Source: CBDUJZ01 sp047629415 (GTDB taxonomy: Bacteria > Myxococcota_A > Bradymonadia > REDH01). From it: a DNA stretch of 7,265 nucleotides. Each line of letters starts with the position of its first letter. Positions within the stretch are counted from its first letter, which is position 1. Shown piece after piece: positions 1 through 6,821 of the stretch. The stretch covers positions 1 through 7,265 of the forward strand of contig JBLHWZ010000284.1 of NCBI GenBank assembly GCA_047629415.1. The letters run 5' to 3'. Below the pieces are notes generated by a model that was given only the letters and a program-made list of their open reading frames with translations, ran no database searches and was not told the origin of the DNA. The translations under genes were made by a program, and so were the position numbers.

Positions 1-1
1 C

Positions 2-1042
2 ACGGTCTACAAGATGCCGATGGTTGTGCATCGCGCGATGGTCTCTCGGCTGAAGACACTGGCCCGCATGGACATCGCCGAACGGCGGCGACCGCAGGAC
101 GGCCGAGTGAAAACCTCGTCCGGTGATGGGCGCGAGACCGAGCTTCGTGTCTCCTCTGTGCCTGTCGCATTCGGCGAAAAGATCGTCATGCGCGTGTTCG
201 ATCCGAACACGATGCGCCTTGATCTTGAGGCGCTCGGGTTTTTCGAGTCGGAACTCCACCTCTGGAACGACTTCATCTCGCGGACCCACGGCCTCGTGTT
301 GATCACCGGACCTACGGGCTCCGGCAAGACGACCACGCTCTACTCGACGCTCCGGCTCGTCAGCTCTCCGGACGTAAACATCACGACGATTGAGGATCCG
401 ATCGAACTCGTGGACGACACGTTCAATCAGATTCTCGTCCAGAATAAGATCGACGTCACCTTCGCGAAGGCGCTCCGGAGCGTGCTCCGGCAGGACCCGG
501 ACGTGATCATGGTCGGCGAGATTCGCGACGCTGAGACCGCCGAGATGGCAGTGCAGGCCTCGCTCACCGGCCACCTGGTTTTCTCCACGCTGCACACCAA
601 CGACGCGCCGTCCGCCATCGTGCGACTGCAAGACCTCGGCGTGCCCAACTTCCTCATCTCGTCAACGTTAGTTGGCGTCATGGCGCAGCGATTGGTTCGC
701 AAGATCTGCGAGTTCTGTAAGAAGCCGACGACCCTCGGACCCGACGAAGCAGCGCTACTCGGCCTCAATGTTACGAGCCGTGACCTGCCCGTGTTCTACG
801 GCGAAGGCTGCAACCACTGCCGCGGCACTGGCTTCTACGGTCGGGCTGGCGTGTTCGAAGTGATGCCGATCGACCATGGGCTCAAAAAGCTGATCAGCGA
901 GGGAGCAACCGGGGATGCGCTTCGCGCCGAGGCCGTCGCGAACGGAATGGTCACCCTGAGAGACGCTGGCATTCGAAAGCTCGCTCTAGGGATCACGTCG
1001 TTCGACGAGATCCTCCGCATCCTTGGCGACCACGGCTCATAA
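2..1042 (+). CDS. PilB/GspE-type assembly ATPase, 5'-truncated
   Basis: Cytoplasmic hexameric ATPase that powers type IV pilus extension or type II secretion pseudopilus assembly. The reading frame is open to the left edge, so the N-terminal part is missing; families of this type usually run to about 550-600 residues. Counting from the Met at position 14, a basic stretch reading IAERRRPQDGR (21-31) belongs to the end of the N2 domain. Then come Walker A GPTGSGKT (99-106), the Asp box TTIEDPIEL (124-132), Walker B with DPDVIMVGEIRD (161-172) and the His box TGHLVFSTLHTND (185-197). A tetracysteine zinc motif follows (C232/C235 and C266/C269), typical of PilB and GspE and absent from PilT. All catalytic motifs look intact. 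The TAA stop overlaps the next gene's ATG by one base. PilB and GspE cannot be told apart from this fragment because no other pilus or secretion genes are visible. Confidence 0.93.
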   Translation, partial: TVYKMPMVVHRAMVSRLKTLARMDIAERRRPQDGRVKTSSGDGRETELRVSSVPVAFGEKIVMRVFDPNTMRLDLEALGFFESELHLWNDFISRTHGLVLITGPTGSGKTTTLYSTLRLVSSPDVNITTIEDPIELVDDTFNQILVQNKIDVTFAKALRSVLRQDPDVIMVGEIRDAETAEMAVQASLTGHLVFSTLHTNDAPSAIVRLQDLGVPNFLISSTLVGVMAQRLVRKICEFCKKPTTLGPDEAALLGLNVTSRDLPVFYGEGCNHCRGTGFYGRAGVFEVMPIDHGLKKLISEGATGDALRAEAVANGMVTLRDAGIRKLALGITSFDEILRILGDHGS

Positions 1043-2502
1043 TGCTGAGTTTCACCGAACAGCTGCACACTCTCATCGTCGCGCCCTACCCGTACGTGAA
1101 TCTGGTCACGTTCGAGGAGGATCGCGTCCTCGCGATGATTCGTAAGCTGGCCGGGAGCATGGAACGTAATGTCACGATCTGGCGGCCGGAGGAGCATAAC
1201 GACGTCGAGGAAGGTCTGGATCAGCTGATCGGGGCCTTCGCTAAGTTCCGAACCGGAGCCGTCGCCGTCATCCTCGACGCACACCCGTATCTCTCAGACC
1301 CAGCGCGCGTGCGCCGGCTCCGTGCACAACAGTCCAAAGTGATGGCGAGCGACGCGACGGTCTTCTTCGTCAGCCCGACCCCGTCAATTCCAAACGATCT
1401 CTCGAAGGACATCGCTGTCGTGGACGTGCCACTTCCAGATCGCAACGAGCTGCAGATGATCCTGGAGCGGTCTCTCTCGTCCGAGGAACTGCAGGATGCC
1501 GACCAGGAGCGAATCAGCACGGCTGCGTTGGGATTGACCGGACGCGAAGCTCTGCGTGCCTATCGAAGGGCCGCCCACCTCGCTGGTCAGGAACGTGCGC
1601 GCAGGCGCCCGTTCAACTGGGAGGCGGCTGTTATCACGGAGAAGCGACGCCTCATGGCCAGCGCCGGAGCGCTCGAGTTTACTGAGACCCAACTCACTCT
1701 GGATGATGTCGGCGGCCTCGATGAGCTCAAGGACTGGGTCGACCAGCGACGGGCGGCGTTTGGCGAAGAGGCCCGCGAGTTTGGCCTACCTGAGCCCCGA
1801 GGTCTTCTGATGCTCGGCGTGCAAGGATGTGGGAAATCGCTGGCGGCGAAGGCGCTCGCAGGCGACTGGGGGCTCCCGCTGGTCCGGCTGGACCTCGGCG
1901 CGCTCTTCTCGGGCGACACCGCACCGGAACCGGCGCTTCGAGCCGCTGCCAAGGCGGCTGAGGCGATGGCACCCTGTGTTCTCTGGGTGGACGAGATCGA
2001 GAAGGGGTTTCCCGAAGGCGATTCGGAGACCACGCGGCTGCTCGGAACGCTGTTAACCTGGCTGCAGGAGAAGACCGTTCCGGTATTCTTCGTCGCCACC
2101 GCCAACGCGGTGGACACGCTGCCACCAGAGCTTCTGCGCCGCGGTAGGTTCGACGAGATCTTCTTCGTTGACCTTCCTGACATTGATGCGCGTAAGCAGA
2201 TCCTTGGGATTCACTTGGCTGCTCGAGGCCGCGACGCGGGCCAGTTCAACACGACGGAGATCGCGCAACTCACGGTTAACTACTCAGGCGCGGAGCTAGA
2301 GCAGGTCGTGATCGCGGGCCTCTACACCGCCTTCGCGAAGAAACGCGAGTTGAGCCAAAACGACCTCGTACACGCGACGCGCGAGCTGATCCCGCTCTTC
2401 AAGCTGCGGGAGACCGAGATCAAAGCCTTACGAACCTGGGCGAGAGACCGAGCACGGCCCGCTGGGCACGACCGATCGCTGGTGAATCTCTTCGGCGAGT
2501 AG
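1042..2502 (+). CDS. Ycf46-like AAA+ ATPase
   Basis: A 486-residue protein of the Ycf46 branch of AAA+ ATPases (COG0464-like). The N-terminal half (about 1-200) resembles the degenerate first RecA-like domain of Ycf46: PYVNLVTFEEDRVL near the start, then ILDAHPYLSDPARVRRLR as a remnant Walker B region, and IPNDLSKDIAVVDVPLPD. The second domain is a complete AAA module: Walker A GVQGCGKS (259-266), Walker B VLWVDEIEKG (313-322), sensor 1 VATAN (351-355), and the arginine-finger segment LLRRGRFDEIFFVDLP from 364. The phrase LTWLQEKTVPVFFVATAN is strongly Ycf46-like. Substrates of this family are poorly known; a cyanobacterial member has been linked to photosynthesis and inorganic carbon use, which need not apply here. 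The ATG at 1042 overlaps the TAA of the upstream motor ATPase (TAATG) and has no clear Shine-Dalgarno, so translation probably depends on re-initiation. A remodelling role toward the pilus/secretion machine is inference from position only. Confidence 0.9.
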   Translation: MLSFTEQLHTLIVAPYPYVNLVTFEEDRVLAMIRKLAGSMERNVTIWRPEEHNDVEEGLDQLIGAFAKFRTGAVAVILDAHPYLSDPARVRRLRAQQSKVMASDATVFFVSPTPSIPNDLSKDIAVVDVPLPDRNELQMILERSLSSEELQDADQERISTAALGLTGREALRAYRRAAHLAGQERARRRPFNWEAAVITEKRRLMASAGALEFTETQLTLDDVGGLDELKDWVDQRRAAFGEEAREFGLPEPRGLLMLGVQGCGKSLAAKALAGDWGLPLVRLDLGALFSGDTAPEPALRAAAKAAEAMAPCVLWVDEIEKGFPEGDSETTRLLGTLLTWLQEKTVPVFFVATANAVDTLPPELLRRGRFDEIFFVDLPDIDARKQILGIHLAARGRDAGQFNTTEIAQLTVNYSGAELEQVVIAGLYTAFAKKRELSQNDLVHATRELIPLFKLRETEIKALRTWARDRARPAGHDRSLVNLFGE

Positions 2503-2546
2503 CTCCCTTCCGGACAGCGATGCGCTGACTCAAATGTCCATGATGC

Positions 2547-3818
2547 CTACGCCGACGGCTCTCCCTGACCGCGGGGTTTGGGCACGCCAAAGAGCAGGAG
2601 CGGCAAGACCACGCCTATCGTTACCCACCATGGCCATCGCCAACCGTTCCATATGCGGGCCTCGTGAGCCCGCGGGGTGCGCTCGCTGAGCCAGGGCCTC
2701 GCAGTCTTGGACCACACGCCAAACGCATCGCCGATGGGCAACATGCCAAACGCATAGCCTTTTACGCCACCCAGGCGAATCGGCATCCCAAACGCCTCGC
2801 CGGCTCGGAAGAGACTTCTCGCGGCGACGTCGTCCCCCCAAACAAGGGAGGCGCCAGCGCCGACTGCGCTCGCCGAGAGGCTGATCCCGCCGATCAGAGG
2901 CCCTGAGTCGATATCTCCCGACGCGGCGCTTCCGTGTGGGTGCTCGCGAAAGCCAGGCAGCGACATGACGGTCGTCAGGTACTGACCTCGTAACTGCCGG
3001 TAGTAGAACTCGCCGCGCACCGGATCTATGTCGGCCATGAACCTGGTAATCAGTACCAGCGAGGTCGCCCTCGGGCCCTCGAGCACCGAGCCATCAGCTG
3101 GGTCGATACGATGTGAAGGGACGCCGAGACGGCCGTCGGCCGTCGTATCGATCGCGTCGAGCCACTCCTCCAGCCAGGCTCCGTATCGGGGCTCCGGCGC
3201 GACGACGTCGTAAACGCGCATCGCGACCATCGAGGGGTACGAGTCGCAGGGCCAGGCGGCGCCTAGGTAGGACTCAGGGAAGGGGGTCGGCGCATCGTCG
3301 ACAGCCTCTCGGATCCCGTCGAGCTGGCCCTGCAGACGCGTGATTTCGCCGCCAATGCCCGCTGACTGAGGGTCCAGAAGGATGGTTCCGGCTCGCAGGT
3401 ACGCAGTCCAAGACTGGAAGAACATGCCGTTGGGCGGCGACTGTACGCCAAAGAAGGGTGCGCGGCCCGCGGCGGACTCTAGCGCCTCAAGCGCAACGAG
3501 CGCGCGGTCTCGAGCACTAAGCCGGTCGGGCGACCCGAGCGGCGCATCCAGTCCATGGTCGACGTGTGCAAGGCCAACGAGCGCATGCATGAAGAAATAC
3601 CCTTCAGGAAAGAGCGATTGCATCTCCTCAGCGGCGCCTTGGTTGAGGGCCCGTTCGAGGAACGCCAGCTGAGCGTCCACATCTTCCGCGGAGCCGTTCG
3701 GCAGTGGGTCACGAGCCAGCCGCAGCGCGAAGGCGAGCAAGATCACAGCCACGGTGAGACGCAGCGCGCGCGCGACCGCCCGGAGGAGGCGACGACGATG
3801 TGGGGGGGCTGAGGGCAA
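2547..3818 (-). CDS. Membrane-anchored protein of unknown function, possible alpha/alpha-toroid
   Basis: A 423-residue protein convergent with the AAA+ gene. The N-terminus is basic (HRRRLLRAVARALR, 7-20), followed by a hydrophobic segment (about 21-34). A second hydrophobic segment lies near the C-terminus (about 395-412), so the central 350 residues are probably held outside the inner membrane between two anchors. The central part is helical with aromatic and glycine turns. Its striking motifs are AAWPCDSYPS (187-196), TADGRLGVPSHRIDP (226-240) and GDIDSGPLIGG (301-311). These resemble alpha/alpha-toroid proteins, including those annotated as linalool dehydratase/isomerase-like, but I cannot confirm the family or any reaction. 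The start is a TTG at 3818 with no visible Shine-Dalgarno. No upstream in-frame ATG, GTG or TTG was found before the divergent gene, and a run of seven C residues lies just inside the start. Confidence is high that this is a gene and low on its role. Confidence 0.8.
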   Translation of the reverse strand: MPSAPPHRRRLLRAVARALRLTVAVILLAFALRLARDPLPNGSAEDVDAQLAFLERALNQGAAEEMQSLFPEGYFFMHALVGLAHVDHGLDAPLGSPDRLSARDRALVALEALESAAGRAPFFGVQSPPNGMFFQSWTAYLRAGTILLDPQSAGIGGEITRLQGQLDGIREAVDDAPTPFPESYLGAAWPCDSYPSMVAMRVYDVVAPEPRYGAWLEEWLDAIDTTADGRLGVPSHRIDPADGSVLEGPRATSLVLITRFMADIDPVRGEFYYRQLRGQYLTTVMSLPGFREHPHGSAASGDIDSGPLIGGISLSASAVGAGASLVWGDDVAARSLFRAGEAFGMPIRLGGVKGYAFGMLPIGDAFGVWSKTARPWLSERTPRAHEARIWNGWRWPWWVTIGVVLPLLLFGVPKPRGQGEPSA

Positions 3819-3941
3819 TTCGGCGTCTGCGTTGACGAGGACACCGACAACATCGGCCCTAGACGTGTGCTCGGCATGACGTCCGAGTGCAAATTCGGTG
3901 CAGCTACTCCGCCTCTGCTTCGCGCCAATGCGCTCGTAAGG

Positions 3942-3947
3942 TATGAT
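3942..3947 (+). promoter_or_regulatory. Putative -10 box for a leaderless transcript
   Basis: TATGAT differs from TATAAT by one base and ends six bases before the ATG at 3954. A transcript begun at the usual distance from this box would start at or next to that ATG, with no 5' leader. No convincing Shine-Dalgarno stands at the right distance: the nearest purine run, TAAGG, overlaps the box upstream. The matching -35 region is weak (TTCGCG around 3919). Confidence 0.4.
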
Positions 3948-3953
3948 CCGGGA

Positions 3954-5498
3954 ATGGCAGAACTAGAGCATTGGATCGCGGCCTCACATGGTCAGGGTCG
4001 CGCGCAAGAGACCGGGTTTCTCTGGCTCGATCCGCGCCATACTGGCGGACAGGGTCACTTGTGGATGGTCGTCGAAGGCGTTGGCGGCAAGGGGATAGGC
4101 GACGTCGTTGCGGCCCTCGCGACGATCACGATGACGGAGCTCTACCCAGAAGCGCTCGACATGTTCCGAGACCCGCTGAAGGCAATGGAAGTCGCGCTTC
4201 AAGACGCCGACCGGCGCCTGGCAGCGATACGAGGCGTGTATCCTGAGCTCAAGAAGGGGCGGGCGTCATTTGCCGCCGTCGCACTCTTCAACGATGCGTA
4301 CCACTTAGCCTGGGCCGGAACGTGTAGAGCGACGCTCGTAAAAGCGGGCGAGACCGAACTCCTCACCCAAGACCGAATTGAGTCCGCCAAGAACGGCGTC
4401 GTGATCCCGTCCACGGGATTGGGCGCTAGTGATTCTCTCATTCACTTCGCAGGCTCCTACGACTTGGGGCCGAATGCGATCGCGATCACGACCCACAGCG
4501 TCACAAAGACCGTACGAAATGCAGCGATCGGGCAAGGTGTGGAACGACTCGCTGCCTGGAACGCCGCGCCCGCGATCATCACGCTCGCCAGGAGAGACGA
4601 CGAGACCGTGAGCGCAGCGGTGGCCGTCGTTCGCGCCGAACCACTCCTGGTGAAGGCCACCACAAGCGTCGACGCATTCATTGAGTGGGCGGAATCTGGC
4701 GCGAGCACCTGGGACTCGAAGACTCTGGTCTTGCAGACGAAAGCCTCCAGAGCGCCGGGAAATCCGCAGGTCTCGAATTACGCGGGGCTGCCACCGATTT
4801 CCGGAACTCAGGCCGAGGCTGAGGCCGAAGAGCATGGCCTCAATGAGTCGACGATGTCGTTCTCGCCCGAGGACGTTCGACGCATCGTCGAAGGCGCGCG
4901 GCAACAAGGCAACGGAGGCCTTGGCACCTCCGATAGCGGCCCGTTGCCCTTCGCTCGCACAAGCGCGATAAGCGGCGACGTCGGCGCGGTGGTGGCGCAG
5001 GGGGCCCGAGCGGAAACCGAACGCTCCGGGACAGCCCGCGAGGCCACCGAGCGAGTAGGTACAGGAGCCGAAGACGATCCGGTTCGAATACCGCCCAAAC
5101 CGCTGTCAGCGCCAGAGGGAACGATGATGTTCTCGCCTCAACAGTTGGCAGAGGTTCGAGCCAGCAGCGAACAGAAGCTAGGGGCGAAAGACGATGCGCC
5201 CGAAGCGGGCCCCGAACTTGAGCGCACCGGCGACCTGCTCGCCGTGCCCCAGTCAAATCGCTCCGCGGCTCCTGATGAGTCTGAAGAAACCAGACTCTTC
5301 TCGCCTGACAATCGTGCTCAGCAGCGGTTGGAGAAGCAGACGACACCCGAAGCTGATGATCGCGATACTTGGAAGGGCGAGTCTCTCAGCGTGCCCCTGA
5401 ATGGTTTTGATGTGAGACGGCGGGCCACCGCGGCCCTCATCTGCATCGCTCTCGTAGCGGGCGCGATCGCGACCTATTTCGGATTCTTCGCCACCTAG
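3954..5498 (+). CDS. Degenerate PP2C-like (pseudo)phosphatase with tail anchor
   Basis: A 514-residue protein in three parts. Residues 1-228 follow the Stp1-type PP2C fold: WMVVEGVGGKGIGD (37-50) at the place of VxDGMGG, AGTCRATLVKAGETELLTQD (121-140) at the place of GDSRxY...LTxDH, ITTHSV (178-183) at the place of SDGL, and RRDDETVSAAVAVV (213-226) at the place of the DN motif. The first-motif NED reads ETG (19-21). Most metal-binding aspartates are therefore replaced, so catalysis by the usual two-metal mechanism is unlikely; a binding or scaffold role is inferred. Residues about 230-486 are a low-complexity linker holding three E-x-T-x-x-F-S-P motifs. A basic RRR (488-490) precedes a hydrophobic tail (491-513), suggesting a tail anchor with the head in the cytoplasm. 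The ATG at 3954 was preferred over a GTG at 3867 because homology to PP2C begins just after it and a -10 box lies directly upstream. Confidence 0.78.
   Translation: MAELEHWIAASHGQGRAQETGFLWLDPRHTGGQGHLWMVVEGVGGKGIGDVVAALATITMTELYPEALDMFRDPLKAMEVALQDADRRLAAIRGVYPELKKGRASFAAVALFNDAYHLAWAGTCRATLVKAGETELLTQDRIESAKNGVVIPSTGLGASDSLIHFAGSYDLGPNAIAITTHSVTKTVRNAAIGQGVERLAAWNAAPAIITLARRDDETVSAAVAVVRAEPLLVKATTSVDAFIEWAESGASTWDSKTLVLQTKASRAPGNPQVSNYAGLPPISGTQAEAEAEEHGLNESTMSFSPEDVRRIVEGARQQGNGGLGTSDSGPLPFARTSAISGDVGAVVAQGARAETERSGTAREATERVGTGAEDDPVRIPPKPLSAPEGTMMFSPQQLAEVRASSEQKLGAKDDAPEAGPELERTGDLLAVPQSNRSAAPDESEETRLFSPDNRAQQRLEKQTTPEADDRDTWKGESLSVPLNGFDVRRRATAALICIALVAGAIATYFGFFAT
4845..4868 (+). repeat. 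E-x-T-x-x-F-S-P motif, copy 1
   Basis: Encodes ESTMSFSP (residues 298-305 of the PP2C-like protein), followed by an acidic residue. It is the first of three short linear motifs in the disordered linker, with a threonine placed three residues before Phe. Confidence 0.7.
5115..5138 (+). repeat. E-x-T-x-x-F-S-P motif, copy 2
   Basis: Encodes EGTMMFSP (residues 388-395), 90 residues after copy 1. The flanking sequence is not conserved between copies, so only the core motif seems constrained. Confidence 0.7.
5283..5306 (+). repeat. E-x-T-x-x-F-S-P motif, copy 3
   Basis: Encodes EETRLFSP (residues 444-451), 56 residues after copy 2 and about 40 before the membrane anchor. The codons for the two M/R and S/L positions differ from the other copies, so this is not a recent DNA duplication. 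Confidence 0.7.
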
Positions 5499-5653
5499 CC
5501 GCTCGAACGAGTTCCGAAGGCTCTGGGGACACTCTTCGTTACCACTTGCGTGCGCGCGAGAGAGCGGGTTAGACACGCGCTCCCTCACTATTTTTGCACT
5601 GTCCCTCGCCGGATCTGTGCGTACCCAGACAGTAGCCTCTAACAGGAGTCCCT

Positions 5654-6658
5654 ATGGAGTTTTTGCGCCGGCTTGCAGCCTCGGCTTGGTTCCAGAACTT
5701 CGTCACCGCGGTCATCGTCTTTGCCGCGGTGTTGGTTGGTATCGAAACCTATCCGCAAATCGCCCACGCCCATGAAGGGACGCTTCACTGGTTGAACCAG
5801 CTGATTCTTACCATCTTCATCCTGGAAATCGTGGTCAAGATGGGGGCGGAGATGCCGAAGCCGCATCGGTATTTCCTGGACCCCTGGAACGTCTTCGACT
5901 TCGTGATCGTCGCGGCGTGTTTCATACCCGGAGCCGGACAATATGCGGTCGTACTCAGACTGCTCCGACTGCTGCGTGTCCTGAAGTTACTCAACGCGAT
6001 CCCGAAGCTGCAGATCCTCGTCGGCGCCCTACTGAAGAGTATCCCGTCGATGTTCTACGTGTCGGTGCTGCTCTTCCTCCTTTTCTACGTCTACGCGGTT
6101 GCGGCGGTCTTCCTCTTCGGCGTGAACGACCCGTACCACTTTGGGGACCTGCAGAACTCGCTGCTCTCTCTCTTCCGAGGCGTGACGCTCGAGGACTGGA
6201 CAGACCTCATGTACGTCCAGATGTACGGCTGCGAAAACTACCCGACGAGCGATGTGTTCCGACCCGGAGCGGTTCCGTTCTACCCGGACGGCCTGGGACT
6301 GAACGCGATGCCGATAGTCACCGAGATGTGGAACGGCGAGATGACCGAGGGGTGGCGCACGGTCTGCGCGAACCCGCAGGCCAACTGGTGGCTCGGCATG
6401 ACGTTCTTTGTCTCGTTCGTTCTGCTGGGCACGATGGTCATCTTGAACCTCTTCATCGGCGTCATCATGAATGGCATGGACGAGGCGACCGCGGAATCCG
6501 AGCTTCTCCTCGAAGAGAAGCGACTGAAGGACCGCGGCGAGACCGCGCCGACCATCGAGCACGACATCTTCGAGCTCGCAAAGGCAATCAACGACCTCCA
6601 CGACCGTGTTGGCGTCGTGAAGAAGAAAGTCGAAATCCGACTTAAAGAGCAAGAGTAG
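5654..6658 (+). CDS. Voltage-gated cation channel, bacterial Nav/Cav (NaChBac) type
   Basis: A 334-residue, single-domain ion-transport protein expected to form a homotetramer in the inner membrane. Segments in order: S1 about 16-33; S2 about 46-64 with the charge-transfer acid E58; S3 about 78-93 with D82; S4 about 97-114 carrying R102, R105, R108 and K111 at every third position; S5 about 132-156; pore helix 166-177; selectivity filter TLEDWTD (178-184); S6 about 247-275. The filter keeps the invariant Glu and Trp of bacterial sodium channels but has Asp at two further positions that favour calcium in engineered NavAb variants, so calcium permeation is plausible. A loop of about 60 residues with C193 and C238 sits between filter and S6, longer than in NavAb. 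The C-terminus (about 281-333) is charged and helical, fitting the cytoplasmic coiled coil of the family. The start is fixed by AGGAG at 5644-5648, five bases before the ATG. Confidence 0.93.
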   Translation: MEFLRRLAASAWFQNFVTAVIVFAAVLVGIETYPQIAHAHEGTLHWLNQLILTIFILEIVVKMGAEMPKPHRYFLDPWNVFDFVIVAACFIPGAGQYAVVLRLLRLLRVLKLLNAIPKLQILVGALLKSIPSMFYVSVLLFLLFYVYAVAAVFLFGVNDPYHFGDLQNSLLSLFRGVTLEDWTDLMYVQMYGCENYPTSDVFRPGAVPFYPDGLGLNAMPIVTEMWNGEMTEGWRTVCANPQANWWLGMTFFVSFVLLGTMVILNLFIGVIMNGMDEATAESELLLEEKRLKDRGETAPTIEHDIFELAKAINDLHDRVGVVKKKVEIRLKEQE

Positions 6659-6669
6659 CCAGAAAGACA

Positions 6670-6695
6670 GACCCCGGAGCGCACGCTTCGGGGTC
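6670..6695 (+). terminator. Hairpin terminator after channel gene
   Basis: Twelve-base arms (GACCCCGGAGCG and CGCTTCGGGGTC) pair fully with one G-U pair around a two-base centre, or as 11 pairs with a GCAC loop. It begins 11 bases after the channel's stop codon. There is no strong T run afterward (ATCACTTGG), so it is either a weak intrinsic terminator or an mRNA 3'-end stabiliser. Confidence 0.6.
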
Positions 6696-6742
6696 ATCAC
6701 TTGGTCGTTCGGCGGGACCAACTCCGCCCACAGAACGGGCCG

Positions 6743-6758
6743 TTGCCAAGATTGGCAA
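6743..6758. promoter_or_regulatory. 16-bp inverted repeat, candidate operator
   Basis: TTGCCAA-GA-TTGGCAA is a perfect inverted repeat with 7-base arms and a 2-base spacer. It directly abuts the TTGACA box at 6759, a position where a bound dimeric regulator would compete with or contact RNA polymerase. The regulator is unknown. Confidence 0.5.
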
Positions 6759-6790
6759 TTGACAACGTCCGCGATGACTCTATCTATTCT
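6759..6790 (+). promoter_or_regulatory. Putative sigma70-type promoter of the histone-like gene
   Basis: A perfect -35 hexamer TTGACA lies at 6759-6764. Possible -10 elements are TATCTA at 6781 (16-base spacer) or TATTCT at 6785 (20-base spacer); neither is ideal. The leader before the ATG at 6822 would be about 25 bases, with a short GGGA at 6813-6816 as the ribosome site. Confidence 0.5.
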
Positions 6791-6821
6791 CGCGTTTTCA
6801 CACTCGGACTATGGGAAAACC

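Noticed and set aside
1587..2183. 198-residue minus-strand frame inside the AAA+ gene
   Set aside because: It lies wholly opposite conserved Walker and sensor motifs of the AAA+ protein, and its Ser/Arg/Pro-rich product looks like a GC-rich shadow.
3867..3953. GTG start giving a 29-residue N-terminal extension of the PP2C-like protein
   Set aside because: The extension shows no domain or signal features, PP2C similarity begins right after the ATG at 3954, and the best -10 box lies inside the extension.
4305..4907. 200-residue minus-strand frame inside the PP2C-like gene
   Set aside because: It is opposite the PP2C-like head and linker, with no recognisable motif and no start signal.
5562..5595. 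Small stem (GAGCG/CGCTC) followed by a T5 run between the PP2C-like and channel genes
   Set aside because: The stem is only 5 bp with an 11-base loop and the T run starts 8 bases later, too weak to call a terminator. Nothing else stands out in this 155-base gap apart from the channel's AGGAG.
5917..6645. 242-residue plus-strand frame within the channel gene
   Set aside because: It is an out-of-frame Arg-rich product over the S4, pore and S6 coding region; the channel frame is unambiguous.
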